Assembly: GCA_025655595.1 (NCBI GenBank) | Contig: JAHXIO010000011.1 | Span: 434,001-498,000 of the forward strand | Length of the DNA: 64,000 bases | DNA from: Candidatus Thiodiazotropha sp. (ex Monitilora ramsayi) | GTDB taxonomy: Bacteria > Pseudomonadota > Gammaproteobacteria > Chromatiales > Chromatiaceae | Direction of reading: 5' to 3' | Part shown: positions 1-9,211 of the stretch, piece after piece | Position numbering within the stretch: position 1 is the first letter of the stretch | Layout: the number at the start of each line of letters is the position of its first letter | Made by a program: the position numbers and the translations under genes | Notes under the pieces: model-generated | Seen by the model: the letters and a program-made list of their open reading frames with translations, nothing else | Databases searched by the model: none | Told to the model about the DNA's origin: nothing

Positions 1-240
1 TTGTATCTACTGCGTTACGTTATTAGGATTCCATCTTGTGTGCACTAAGATGTGTAGTCACTATATAAAAGCGCAAAAGGAATGCGAAATTCGAAACAGG
101 GATGCCTCCGTGAATATTACTTGCTCAAAATCTCGTTTGTATAAGAGTGACAAGCGTTGTGACACTCTGTTTGTTCATCTATCACCCACCCCACAACCAT
201 CTTTTCCATCCTTAAGGCTATGCATTCAAGAGAGGGCAGC
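1..240. other. left-edge intergenic sequence, no gene supported
   Basis: I see no gene in this stretch. A 68-codon open frame (38-244) has no ribosome binding site and Cys/Lys-rich, non-protein-like composition, and it runs into the start of the next gene, so I do not call it. The last bases before position 241 (GAGAGGG-type purines) can serve as the ribosome binding site of the secreted protein gene that follows. Confidence 0.5.
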
Positions 241-870
241 ATGAAAACCTGCTTTACTTATGCCATCTTGCTGATCTCTCTGTTATGGGTCGGCAATATC
301 TTCGGTGTCAGCGATAAAGCCCAAGCGATTTTGACTTGCGATAGCCCATCCTGTGAGCGCGTTGCCGAAAAGATCGAATACCAATATAAAGAATCGACAA
401 ATTCGATCACATTGAAAACCGATAATTTTTCAATTGAAGTACCAGACAAACCAATCAGGAAGATCATCTCCTCCAATAAGGATCTCATGATTCTTTATAC
501 GGACGATCAACTGCTGTATGTCAGCGAAAGCTCGGGACCCGGGATAGAAGACATATCGTCCGAAAAACCATATCGGTTCCCGGAAATCCTCTTCACGAAA
601 ACAATAAAAGATACTCCTGCGGAAACGGGTAATGAAAAACTATTCTGGAATATCGCCCTGGCGTCGAAACCGTTCTATTTTCAGGGGGCCACCGAAGTTA
701 CGTATACAAAAAACAACGATCTCACGTACTACCTCTCCAATACCCACGAATTGGGATTCTCCGCCAGGAGTATGGTGGCCAACTCGCAATTCAAACAGCT
801 ATTTCTAGTTATCGAAGCCAAGCAGATGGACCTCAGTACTTTCAAACAGGTCGTTTATTCAGTGAAATAG
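241..870 (+). CDS. secreted protein of unknown function
   Basis: A 209-residue protein I do not recognise. It starts at the ATG at 241, just after purine-rich GAGAGGGC. Residues 1-30 form a clear signal peptide with a hydrophobic core (residues 9-25) and a likely AQA cleavage site, so the product is probably periplasmic or secreted. The mature part begins with a CDSPSC motif that could form a disulfide, and the rest alternates short beta-like hydrophobic stretches with charged turns. An in-frame start at 220 exists but would put charged residues ahead of the signal peptide. The gene is AT-richer than the downstream housekeeping genes, which may mean it is recently acquired or fast evolving. 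It stands alone, with a 390-bp gene-free stretch after it. Confidence 0.65.
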   Translation: MKTCFTYAILLISLLWVGNIFGVSDKAQAILTCDSPSCERVAEKIEYQYKESTNSITLKTDNFSIEVPDKPIRKIISSNKDLMILYTDDQLLYVSESSGPGIEDISSEKPYRFPEILFTKTIKDTPAETGNEKLFWNIALASKPFYFQGATEVTYTKNNDLTYYLSNTHELGFSARSMVANSQFKQLFLVIEAKQMDLSTFKQVVYSVK

Positions 871-1261
871 GGGTTAATAGTTCATGGAAATCACGGATCG
901 TGACGTCATGGATGCACGACAGGTCCTGGTCTTTTTCTAGGGCAGGGAAGCGGACAGGTAGCAAGTGAAACTGGACTGTGACTAAAATACAGGCGGGGTA
1001 ACCTTAATGGATCACTATTAAGCGTACTCGTCGGCGTCCTAATAAGTCAGGCAGTGTATAAATAGGCAGATCCGTATCGGGTCATCAATGACACGTCATC
1101 CCGGCGCGGACCAGTTAACGATATAGGTCACAGATAGAGCTCAGAACACTGACACTCCCGGTGCAATTTACACTTCATAGCCCTCATTGCGTTTAAACAA
1201 CCACTTTTCGCAATGCTTCCTCCCAGCGAACGCACTCCAAATCAGGGTATAATCACCTCCC
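871..1261. other. gene-free stretch before ygiQ
   Basis: About 390 bp without a credible gene on either strand. A TGACGTCA palindrome sits at about 901-908. An 18-codon ATG frame (884-940) is too short to support. A perfect TATAAT occurs at 1248-1253, almost touching the ygiQ start codon. I see no tRNA cloverleaf, no terminator and no transposon end. Confidence 0.45.
1248..1253 (+). promoter_or_regulatory. candidate -10 box of ygiQ, possible leaderless start
   Basis: A perfect TATAAT lies 8 bp before the ATG at 1262, and no Shine-Dalgarno sequence precedes that ATG (the bases are AATCACCTCCC). If this box is used, transcription would begin about 6-8 bp later, essentially at the start codon, giving a leaderless mRNA. 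No good -35 box is visible around 1225-1230, which weakens the case. Confidence 0.3.
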
Positions 1262-3394
1262 ATGTCCCAATCCGTCCCCCTCTTCTCCCATCGTCCCTAC
1301 TGGGCCGCCCGATTCGGCGTTGCCCCGGTACTTCCCATGAGCCGGGAAGAGATGGACCAACTTGGCTGGGACAGTTGCGACATCATTATCGTTACCGGCG
1401 ACGCCTACGTTGACCACCCCAGTTTCGGCATGGCGCTAATCGGACGGCTGCTGGAGGCACAGGGTTTCCGGGTGGGGATCATCGCCCAACCCGACTGGCA
1501 GGACCCGGAATCCTTCCGTCAGTTGGGTCAACCCAACCTGTTCTTCGGTATCACTGCTGGAAATATGGACTCCATGGTCAACCGCTACACCGCCGACCGG
1601 CGCATCCGTAGTGACGACGCCTATACCCCGGACGGCGCGGCCGGCAAGCGGCCCGACCGGTCGGTGATCGTCTATGCGCAACGGGCGCGTGAAGCCTATA
1701 AGGGCGTCCCTATTATTATCGGTGGCATTGAGGCCAGCCTGCGTCGCATCGCCCACTTCGACTACTGGTCCGACAAAGTGAGACGCTCCGTTCTGCCCGA
1801 CGCCAAGGCGGATCTGCTGATCTACGGCAACGCGGAGCGAGCGGTGGTAGAGGTGGCCCATCGGCTTGCCGCCGGAGAAAAAATCTCCAATATCCGGGAT
1901 ATCAGAGGGACGGCATTCATGCGCCAGGAGATGCCGGAGGGATGGAGTGAGCTCGACTCCACTCATCTGGATCAGCCCGGTCCCCGGACAGCCCATCCCA
2001 ACCCTTATCAGTCGGATCCCGGCTGTGAAAAGGCTGTCACTTTCACCCCACACCAGCGGCCCAGGGAATTGAATCGCTCTCAAACCGTTGTCCGGTTACC
2101 CTCATACGATCAGGTGGTGGAAGACGATGTGCTCTATGCCCATGCCTCCCGGGTCTTCCATCTGGAGACGAACCCAGGGAATGCCCGCGCGCTGGTTCAA
2201 CGACACGGGAAACGGGATGTCTGGCTCAACCCCCCTCCGATCCCCCTGAGCACAGAAGAGCTCGACCAGGTTTACGAACTTCCCTATACGCGCGCGCCCC
2301 ATCCCGCCTACGGCGAGGCACGTAACCCGGCCTGGGAAATGATCCGTTTTTCGGTCAACATCATGCGGGGCTGTTTCGGCGGATGTACCTTCTGTTCCAT
2401 CACCGAGCATGAGGGACGCATCATTCAGAGCCGCTCGGAGGACTCCATCGTCCGCGAGGTGGAGACCATACGTGACCAGGTCCCAGGCTTTACCGGCAAC
2501 ATATCCGACCTGGGTGGCCCAACCGCCAACATGTACCGGCTGGCTTGCAAGGACAAGAAAATTGAAAGCGCCTGCCGGCGCCTCTCCTGTGTCTATCCCG
2601 GTATCTGCACCAATCTCGGTACCGATCATCGTCCTCTGCTCAAACTCTACCGTCGTACCCGCGCCCTACCCGGCATCAAGCGGGTCTTCATTGCCTCCGG
2701 GCTGCGCTATGATCTGGCGTTGCGTTCTCCAGACTATATCCGGGAGTTGGTCACTCACCATGTCGGGGGTTATCTGAAGATCGCACCGGAACATACGGAA
2801 TCGGACCCACTGAGCAAAATGATGAAGCCGGGCATTGAAATCTACGACCGGTTCAAAAAGCTGTTCGACAAATACTCCAATGAGGCGGGCAAAGAGCAGT
2901 ACCTGATCCCCTATTTTATCGCGGCACACCCGGGTACCAGCGACCGGGATATGCTCAATCTGGCACTGTGGCTGAAGCAGAACGGTTTCCGCCCCGATCA
3001 GGTCCAGGCCTTCCTGCCGACACCGCTCGCCATAGCGTCAGCCATGTACCACACTGGAAGGGACCCTTTGAAAAAGGTGGCCAGAGAGAGCCGCCGGATA
3101 AACGTTGTCAGAGGACTGAAGCAGCGGCGACTGCATAAAGCGTTTCTCCGCTATCACGACCCGAAAAACTGGCCGTTGCTGCGGGAAACTCTTGCCGCAA
3201 TGGGTCGAAGCGACCTTATCGGCAATGGCAAAAAGCACCTGGTACCGACCTGGCAACCGGGACGATCCGGGGATGCATCAAGCCCCCCAAAAAGCCGTAG
3301 AAGCAACCATTCCCAAAGCTCATTCTCGGCTGTGAAAAAGCAAAGTAAGAATCGCAGAAAAAACATCCCGTCTGCTCGCCGAAGAAAAAAATAA
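1262..3394 (+). CDS. ygiQ: YgiQ family radical SAM protein
   Basis: A 710-residue member of the YgiQ/UPF0313 family of radical SAM enzymes, whose substrate is not established. The N-terminal region contains the family's characteristic [17 protein letters not shown] segment (residues ~26-42) and a B12-binding-like region. The radical SAM cluster motif CFGGCTFC is at residues 371-378 (Cys371, Cys375, Cys378 in CX3CX2C spacing), within a long TIM-barrel half that includes PEHTE. The last ~70 residues are a Lys/Arg/Ser-rich tail that is probably disordered. Length agrees with the family (~700-760). The ATG at 1262 matches the usual family start although no ribosome binding site precedes it. The gene stands alone, so it is probably a single transcription unit. 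Confidence 0.93.
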   Translation: MSQSVPLFSHRPYWAARFGVAPVLPMSREEMDQLGWDSCDIIIVTGDAYVDHPSFGMALIGRLLEAQGFRVGIIAQPDWQDPESFRQLGQPNLFFGITAGNMDSMVNRYTADRRIRSDDAYTPDGAAGKRPDRSVIVYAQRAREAYKGVPIIIGGIEASLRRIAHFDYWSDKVRRSVLPDAKADLLIYGNAERAVVEVAHRLAAGEKISNIRDIRGTAFMRQEMPEGWSELDSTHLDQPGPRTAHPNPYQSDPGCEKAVTFTPHQRPRELNRSQTVVRLPSYDQVVEDDVLYAHASRVFHLETNPGNARALVQRHGKRDVWLNPPPIPLSTEELDQVYELPYTRAPHPAYGEARNPAWEMIRFSVNIMRGCFGGCTFCSITEHEGRIIQSRSEDSIVREVETIRDQVPGFTGNISDLGGPTANMYRLACKDKKIESACRRLSCVYPGICTNLGTDHRPLLKLYRRTRALPGIKRVFIASGLRYDLALRSPDYIRELVTHHVGGYLKIAPEHTESDPLSKMMKPGIEIYDRFKKLFDKYSNEAGKEQYLIPYFIAAHPGTSDRDMLNLALWLKQNGFRPDQVQAFLPTPLAIASAMYHTGRDPLKKVARESRRINVVRGLKQRRLHKAFLRYHDPKNWPLLRETLAAMGRSDLIGNGKKHLVPTWQPGRSGDASSPPKSRRSNHSQSSFSAVKKQSKNRRKNIPSARRRKK

Positions 3395-3454
3395 TTTTCT
3401 TTAATTTCAATTCAATACATACCCCCTTATCAACAAAACAAAGGTTGTTGAAAA

Positions 3455-3483
3455 GTTGAAAAACAGCCATTCCGGAACCATAT
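3455..3483 (+). promoter_or_regulatory. candidate heat-shock (sigma-32) promoter of hsp20
   Basis: GTTGAAA (3455-3461) followed after 14 bp by AACCATAT (3476-3483) resembles the sigma-32 pattern CTTGAAA-N(11-16)-CCCCATnT, in the right place about 39 bp before the hsp20 start. Several TTGAAA and TATA-like hexamers overlap it, so a sigma-70 promoter is an equal possibility. Confidence 0.35.
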
Positions 3484-3521
3484 TTATAGTAGGGACGGGT
3501 AGTTGTTTAAGGAGGTAAAAA

Positions 3522-3965
3522 ATGAACATCACACGTTACGATCCCTGGCGCATGATGGACGATTGGCGGCAGGAAATGGACCGTGTATTTCACCCGCTCC
3601 TGCAACGGGAAGATGATACATCCCACGTCGTAGGAGGTGAGTGGGTACCAGCGGTCGACATCAAGGATGAAGAGAACAGATATGTCATCAGAGCCGATAT
3701 TCCGGGTGTCAAACCCGAAGATATCGATATCACCATGGAGAACGGTGTGTTGACAATCCGTGGTGAGCGAAAGTTTGAAGAGACTGAGGAAAAAGAGAAC
3801 TTCAAACGCATCGAGCGCAGCCACGGTGTCTTCTATCGTCGTTTCTCACTGCCTGAGAATACCGATGCTGACGCAGTAGAGGCTAAAGGCAAGGATGGCG
3901 TGCTAGAAGTGACGATTCCCAAAACAGAGGAAAAACAGACGAAAAGGATAGCAGTGGCTCATTGA
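3522..3965 (+). CDS. Hsp20 / alpha-crystallin small heat-shock protein
   Basis: A 147-residue ATP-independent chaperone that binds unfolding proteins in the cytoplasm and holds them for refolding. The alpha-crystallin domain spans roughly residues 40-140, with the conserved core ADIPGVKPEDIDI, the GVLTIRGER strand and the G-V-L motif (KDGVLEVTIPK) near the C-terminus. The N-terminal segment contains the WRMMDDW-type aromatic/Met stretch seen in many bacterial Hsp20 proteins. A very strong ribosome binding site (AAGGAGGT, 3508-3515) precedes the ATG, which suits rapid stress expression. A possible sigma-32 promoter lies upstream and a terminator hairpin follows, so the gene is probably monocistronic. 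Confidence 0.93.
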   Translation: MNITRYDPWRMMDDWRQEMDRVFHPLLQREDDTSHVVGGEWVPAVDIKDEENRYVIRADIPGVKPEDIDITMENGVLTIRGERKFEETEEKENFKRIERSHGVFYRRFSLPENTDADAVEAKGKDGVLEVTIPKTEEKQTKRIAVAH

Positions 3966-3979
3966 TCCTCTGGATCAAT
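3961..3979 (+). repeat. hairpin over the hsp20 stop codon
   Basis: A perfect inverted repeat, ATTGATCC then TCT then GGATCAAT (8-bp arms, 3-nt loop), contains the hsp20 stop codon. It has no T-run of its own and may act with the terminator just downstream as an mRNA-stabilising 3' hairpin. Confidence 0.55.
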
Positions 3980-3986
3980 GATTTAT

Positions 3987-4021
3987 CACCCCTTTCACCG
4001 GCGGGTGAGAGGGGGTGTTTT
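3987..4021 (+). terminator. terminator after hsp20
   Basis: CACCCC (3987-3992) pairs with GGGGTG (4012-4017), with an inner stem TTCACC/GGTGAG, followed by TTTT. The position just after hsp20 and before the convergent outer-membrane gene fits an intrinsic terminator with a short U-tract. Confidence 0.6.
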
Positions 4022-4073
4022 GACAAGGGTGGGGGTTGCAACAATCAGCACCCCAGAGAATCTGGCAACAATA

Positions 4074-4679
4074 TTAAAAACTGAAAATCAGCCCGAGGTT
4101 GGTTTCGAACTGAGGAAACAGGTCGCTGCTCAGCTGAAGATCACAACCGCTATCGCAAAATAGCGATCCATTGGTATCCATCAGTGTGCCGTAACCCCGC
4201 ATCTCAAACCGGATACCCAAACGATCAGTCGGGTACCACTTCAAGCCACCACCAAAACTCAGAGAGAGTCGGGTCTCATTGTTGAAACCGGAGCGACCGG
4301 GGCTCATATGAGTCATACCGATGCCGCCGCTGAAGAAGGGTATAACCCGGTCGTGGCTCATATCCACCGTACCGCCAAGATGGAGGTAGTGGACATCGAG
4401 ATCGAAGGCGTCATCCGGGTTGGTCCTGTCGGTCAACCGGGTGTCCTGATGTGAGTAGAGGAATTCGTATCGGGTATCCCGAGAGGCCAACTTGCTGATG
4501 GTGAATCCCCAACTGCCCGTCTCATCCAGATCCAGGGACTGGCCAGTATTCGCATCATCGAAGCTGCCGCCGAAACGATAGCCGACGAATGGCACGAACT
4601 CCAAACCGTCATCCGCAAGTACACCAAGCGGCATTCCGGTACACAGTATCGAAATTGTCAAAATCAGGTTTCTGAGCAT
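4074..4679 (-). CDS. outer-membrane beta-barrel protein
   Basis: A 201-residue protein with a Sec signal peptide (residues 1-22, cleavage after VLA) and a mature part of alternating polar/apolar strands. It ends in ...LGLIFSF, a terminal Phe typical of BAM-assembled outer-membrane barrels. The overall look (VPFVGYRFGG near the N-terminus, GGGLKWYPTDRLGIRFEMRGYG near the middle) resembles the small OmpW/OmpA-like eight-stranded barrels. A pair of cysteines (FCDSGC) in the last extracellular loop could be disulfide-linked. Its substrate or role cannot be read from sequence. It is convergent with hsp20 and lies downstream of rsmI on the same strand. Confidence 0.75.
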   Translation of the reverse strand: MLRNLILTISILCTGMPLGVLADDGLEFVPFVGYRFGGSFDDANTGQSLDLDETGSWGFTISKLASRDTRYEFLYSHQDTRLTDRTNPDDAFDLDVHYLHLGGTVDMSHDRVIPFFSGGIGMTHMSPGRSGFNNETRLSLSFGGGLKWYPTDRLGIRFEMRGYGTLMDTNGSLFCDSGCDLQLSSDLFPQFETNLGLIFSF

Positions 4680-4751
4680 CAGACAGATATGAGATAGCGT
4701 TGACTCATTGGGAATTATCGAACAAATTGCCGAAAACTTCCTGGAAACACA

Positions 4752-5600
4752 TCACATACCCGACTCCTTGATGATAAGCGCCTGATTATAGAGATAATTT
4801 TTTTTAACCCCAGTAATCTCTGACGCCAAGGCGGCGGCCTTCTTCAAGGGTAACTCTTTGATTAACAAGGAGAGCAAGTGATCTACCTGAACTTCAACCA
4901 CCTCTTTGGTGCCGCTTGGGGCACCCGCCACCAGCACCACGAACTCACCTTTACGTTGATTCTCATCCTGCTCCAGTTGCGCCAATAGATCATCCAGGCT
5001 ACCGCGTAGAAATGTCTCATGCAGTTTGGTCACCTCCCTGGCAACCACACCTTCACGATTACCGCCGAACACATCAGCCATCTCCCTGACAGAATCCTGA
5101 ATGCGGTGACTTGACTCATAGAAGACCAGCGTCGCCTGCTCTGTATCCAGATCTTCGAACCACTGCCGCCGCTGACCCCTGCTCCTTGGCGGAAAACCGA
5201 CAAACAGAAACCGATCCGTAGGCAACCCGGCAGCCGAAAGTGCACTGGTCAATGCGCTGGGGCCGGGAATCGGTACAACGGATATCCCTCTGCCTGCAAC
5301 ATGACGAACCAGTGGAAACCCCGGGTCGCTGATCAAGGGAGTACCCGCATCCGCTACCAGCGCAAGCGAACGTCCCGATAACAACATGTCAGTCAGCCTG
5401 TCCAGCTGTGATTTTTCATTATGTTCGTGATAAGACTGCATCGGCGTATCGATTGCATAGTGCCGCAGCAGCGGTCGCGTATGCCGAGTATCTTCAGCAG
5501 CGATGAGATCCACCTTGCGGAGGGTCTCAACCGCACGCGTGGAAAAATCGTCAAGATTGCCGATCGGTGTCGCAACAACGTAAAGTACGCCCTTTGTCAC
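4752..5600 (-). CDS. rsmI: 16S rRNA (cytidine1402-2'-O)-methyltransferase RsmI
   Basis: A 282-residue SAM-dependent methyltransferase of the tetrapyrrole-methylase fold that 2'-O-methylates C1402 of 16S rRNA in the ribosomal P site. Diagnostic motifs are VVATPIGNLDD near the N-terminus, AAEDTRHT, the SAM loop VADAGTPLISDPG and VPIPGPSALTSAL. I choose the GTG at 5600 because AGGAAG sits 4 bases before it and the family begins a few residues ahead of LYVVATPIGNL. The reading frame stays open to 5684, but that would overlap lpoA and lacks homology. The gene diverges from lpoA with a 55-bp shared promoter region, the standard gammaproteobacterial arrangement. Confidence 0.95.
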   Translation of the reverse strand: MTKGVLYVVATPIGNLDDFSTRAVETLRKVDLIAAEDTRHTRPLLRHYAIDTPMQSYHEHNEKSQLDRLTDMLLSGRSLALVADAGTPLISDPGFPLVRHVAGRGISVVPIPGPSALTSALSAAGLPTDRFLFVGFPPRSRGQRRQWFEDLDTEQATLVFYESSHRIQDSVREMADVFGGNREGVVAREVTKLHETFLRGSLDDLLAQLEQDENQRKGEFVVLVAGAPSGTKEVVEVQVDHLLSLLIKELPLKKAAALASEITGVKKNYLYNQALIIKESGM

Positions 5601-5655
5601 AGCGCTTCCTGATGTAGAATAAGTAGGTTGAACATCCTGCCACAGAACCCAAACC

Positions 5656-7632
5656 ATGCAAATCAAACGCCGTCCCGTCGCCATACTGATACTGCTGATT
5701 CTGATCCTTCAGGGTTGTGCAACGCTAAAACCTGATCGACAGGCAGATACACAGCTCTCCACAGAGGCGAGAGAGAGCGTCGATCTGCTACTTGATAATG
5801 AATCGTTTGAGGCTGCCGCATCACTTCTACAGACACTTGCCCAACAGAGTGAATCCCCATTGCGGGAACATCTCTATCTGGAGGCTGCCGAAACCTGGTT
5901 AAAAGCCAGAGACGTCGAGAAGAGCCTTTTACTTATGGGCAGGCTTGAGCCAGTTTCTGGTGATGATCCCGATTTCGCCTTCAGGCTGCGTATGTTGAAA
6001 ACGGAGATTGCCATTCTCAGAGGCGATATTGATCAGGCCCTCGATCTGATGGAACCGGCTCCTGGAGAAGAGACGCCGATTCCGCTTCGTCTTCGCTATC
6101 ACGCAAACATGGCTGAAATTTTCCGTCTCTCCGGCAACCTTCTTGAGAGTGCGAGGGAACTCAATGTGATGGATATGCTGTTGGAGGGTGATGAAGCAGA
6201 GCGCCTGAAAACACAAGAACTACTGGTGCAGACCCTCGCCTCCATGACGGATTCCGCCCTGATGTTACTGCAACCACCGCCACCCTCCAACCTGAGCGGA
6301 TGGATGGAATTGGCACGACTGACCAAACAACAGATCGCCCAACCCGCCGACCTGGCTGTTGCTCTGGCGGACTGGCGCGAGCGTTTTCCCGACCACCCGG
6401 CGCTGCAGGACTTCCTTGCTGGCTTGCTGGAGCAACGAGGACTCACCAGCAGCGACCATATCGCAATCCTGCTGCCTCGTAGCGGACCCTATAAGAATGT
6501 AGCGGCAGCGGTTCGTGACGGGTTTATGGCTGCCTGGTATCAGCAGCCGCTGGAATATCGTCCGCATCTTCGTTTCTACGACAGCTCAAACCCGGAAGAG
6601 ACCTTGCGAACCTATCAGCAGGCACTGTTGCAGGGTGCACAAATGGTCGTCGGCCCTTTAAACAAACGCGCCGTCTCCATGTTGTTACAACTTGAAACAT
6701 TGCAACAGCCGGTATTGGCACTCAACCAGGTGGATGAGAATACGACAAACCACCACCCTAATCTGTTTCAATTCGGGCTGGCACCGGAGGACGAAGCTGA
6801 GCAGATTGCCGAGCGGGCCTGGCTCGAAGGTCATCAGCACGCATTGCTCCTGACACCGAGTGGAAATTGGGGCGATCGCATCGCGGAACGGTTTCGCCAA
6901 CGCTGGATCGCACTGGGAGGTATCGTGCTCGAGCAGCAGCAATACAATGCTTCCGAGAACGACTTCTCCTATCCCATCCGGCAGCTGCTCAATGTGGATG
7001 AGAGCCAGGCACGCATCAGGGCACTGCAGCAACTGCTCGGTACAAAGCTGGAATCCGAGTTCCGCCGCCGAATGGATGCAGACTTCATTTTTCTCGCCGC
7101 CCGACCGCAGAAGGGTCGTCAGATACGGCCCCAGCTCAGATTTCACCATGCAGGAAATCTGCCCATATACACCACATCACATATCTACAGCGGCATTGCC
7201 AATGATGAGAAGGACCGAGACCTGGGGCGTATCAGTTTCATAGACACGCCATGGCTGCTGGAAAACGAAACCCAGAACGCCCTGTCGAGAGAGAATCTGC
7301 AACGACTGATGCCCGGCATCAAAGGACAGTATGCCCGCCTCTACGCCATGGGGATCGATAGCTATAATCTGCTGGCATTGCTGCAACAGTTACAGACGCA
7401 ACCCGGCCGTACTCTCAGCGGAAAGACCGGCACGCTCTACCTGGATGAGAATAACCGTTTGCACCGTCTCCTCGCATGGGCCGACATGGAACAGGGTTCT
7501 GCGAAAATTACCGGGTATGCCCCCCGTATGCAGACACCGGCATACGACCAGTCACCCCTGGATAATTCCGCTATACCGACCTCACAGATCTTGCCGCAAC
7601 CCTCGAGTCCGGATCAACCTGTCGCACCTTAG
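5656..7632 (+). CDS. lpoA: penicillin-binding protein activator LpoA
   Basis: A 658-residue outer-membrane lipoprotein that activates the peptidoglycan synthase PBP1A from the outside. The signal peptide ends in the lipobox LQGC (Cys ~22), after which the mature protein is anchored by lipid. Residues ~30-260 are helical TPR-like repeats. Residues ~270-610 match the periplasmic-binding-protein-like YraM/LpoA domain (IAILLPRSGPYKNVAAAVRDGFMAAW). Length fits the family. The next gene, yraN, starts 3 bases after the stop, and the rsmI-lpoA-yraN-diaA-dolP order is the classical synteny. The C-terminal ~40 residues are Pro/Ser-rich and probably disordered. Confidence 0.93.
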   Translation: MQIKRRPVAILILLILILQGCATLKPDRQADTQLSTEARESVDLLLDNESFEAAASLLQTLAQQSESPLREHLYLEAAETWLKARDVEKSLLLMGRLEPVSGDDPDFAFRLRMLKTEIAILRGDIDQALDLMEPAPGEETPIPLRLRYHANMAEIFRLSGNLLESARELNVMDMLLEGDEAERLKTQELLVQTLASMTDSALMLLQPPPPSNLSGWMELARLTKQQIAQPADLAVALADWRERFPDHPALQDFLAGLLEQRGLTSSDHIAILLPRSGPYKNVAAAVRDGFMAAWYQQPLEYRPHLRFYDSSNPEETLRTYQQALLQGAQMVVGPLNKRAVSMLLQLETLQQPVLALNQVDENTTNHHPNLFQFGLAPEDEAEQIAERAWLEGHQHALLLTPSGNWGDRIAERFRQRWIALGGIVLEQQQYNASENDFSYPIRQLLNVDESQARIRALQQLLGTKLESEFRRRMDADFIFLAARPQKGRQIRPQLRFHHAGNLPIYTTSHIYSGIANDEKDRDLGRISFIDTPWLLENETQNALSRENLQRLMPGIKGQYARLYAMGIDSYNLLALLQQLQTQPGRTLSGKTGTLYLDENNRLHRLLAWADMEQGSAKITGYAPRMQTPAYDQSPLDNSAIPTSQILPQPSSPDQPVAP

Positions 7633-7635
7633 ATA

Positions 7636-7992
7636 ATGACGGAACACCTGAAGCAAGGCCATAACGCTGAGTCGAAGGCGCTGCGCTATCTGGAACGCAG
7701 GGGCCTGCGCCTGCTGACTCGAAACTATCGAACAAGAAGCGGTGAGATCGATCTCATTATGCGGCAGGGGGAAATCCTGGTCTTTATCGAAGTCAGGTAC
7801 CGGCAGTCATCAAAATTCGGATCTGCCGCTGAAAGTGTCACACCCGCAAAACAACACAAGTTGCTACTGACCGCCAACCAGTTTCTGCAACAGAATGGGG
7901 CGGAAACACCCTGTCGCTTCGATGTGGTGGGGATCAGTGGGAGAGATCAAACCGAGATCGAATGGATACAGGACGCCTTTCAGGCCAACTGA
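7636..7992 (+). CDS. yraN: YraN family (UPF0102) nuclease-fold protein
   Basis: A 118-residue protein of the UPF0102 family, which has a restriction-endonuclease-like fold of unestablished substrate. The family signature is present: an N-terminal AE..A..YLE segment, GEIDLI (residues ~36-41), VFIEVRYR (the E-x-K/R active-site-like strand) and the K..KLLLTANQFL helix. It starts three bases after the lpoA stop without a clear ribosome binding site, which suggests translational coupling. Length is typical. Confidence 0.93.
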   Translation: MTEHLKQGHNAESKALRYLERRGLRLLTRNYRTRSGEIDLIMRQGEILVFIEVRYRQSSKFGSAAESVTPAKQHKLLLTANQFLQQNGAETPCRFDVVGISGRDQTEIEWIQDAFQAN

Positions 7993-8003
7993 TCTGAAGG
8001 TAA

Positions 8004-8603
<600 letters not shown>

Positions 8604-8627
8604 ATAACTGAAACATTGAGGGAAAAC

Positions 8628-9209
8628 ATGCTGAAACCTGCCGGGATCTCACTCACCTTACTGACTCTCATACTGCTCTTGCAGGGTTGTGCCGCCTTTG
8701 TGGTGGGAGGGGCTGCAACAACTGCCGTTGTTGCCCACGACCGCCGCACAACGGGGATCATGGTGGAAGACCAATCAATCGAGCTCAAATCCTATGATCG
8801 CCTTTCCAAGGACACACTGGTTAAACAGGACAGTAAAATCAATGTCACAAGCTATAACAAAGTCGTTTTGTTGACGGGCCAGGCGCCAAGTGAAAACGTT
8901 CGACGCAAGGCGGAGCAGATTGTCAGTGAAGTGGAACAGGTCAGGCGAGTAGTGAATGAAGTGGAGATCGGCAGCACAGCCTCATTCGGCGAGCACAGCA
9001 GGGATGTGGCTCTCACTGCGGAAGTTAAACTACGCCTGACCAAAATCGATCTGCCCGATTTCGATTCCCTGAGGGTTAAAGTAGTCACTGAAAGAGGCGC
9101 GGTTTTTCTTATGGGACTGCTTACCAAAGAGGAAGCCCACGCAGTGACCGAGGTTGTACGCTACGTTAGTGGTGTACGCCGCGTGGTCAAAGTATTTGAA
9201 TACATCTGA
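8628..9209 (+). CDS. dolP: BON-domain outer-membrane lipoprotein DolP (YraP)
   Basis: A 193-residue lipoprotein that in enterobacteria marks division sites and supports BAM and envelope integrity. The signal peptide ends in the lipobox LQGC, followed by a Gly/Ala/Val segment. Two BON domains follow (residues ~50-115 and ~125-193), each with the typical SYNKVVLLTGQAP-like and GAVFLMGLLTKEEA-like beta-alpha units, and the protein ends in RVVKVFEYI. I choose the ATG at 8628 because GAGGG lies 5 bases before it. A TTG at 8616 is also in frame but less well placed. It is the last gene of the lpoA cluster. Confidence 0.92.
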   Translation: MLKPAGISLTLLTLILLLQGCAAFVVGGAATTAVVAHDRRTTGIMVEDQSIELKSYDRLSKDTLVKQDSKINVTSYNKVVLLTGQAPSENVRRKAEQIVSEVEQVRRVVNEVEIGSTASFGEHSRDVALTAEVKLRLTKIDLPDFDSLRVKVVTERGAVFLMGLLTKEEAHAVTEVVRYVSGVRRVVKVFEYI

Positions 9210-9211
9210 CG

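Noticed and set aside
38-244. A 68-codon frame at the left edge
   Set aside because: No ribosome binding site and unusual composition; it overlaps the start of the secreted protein gene.
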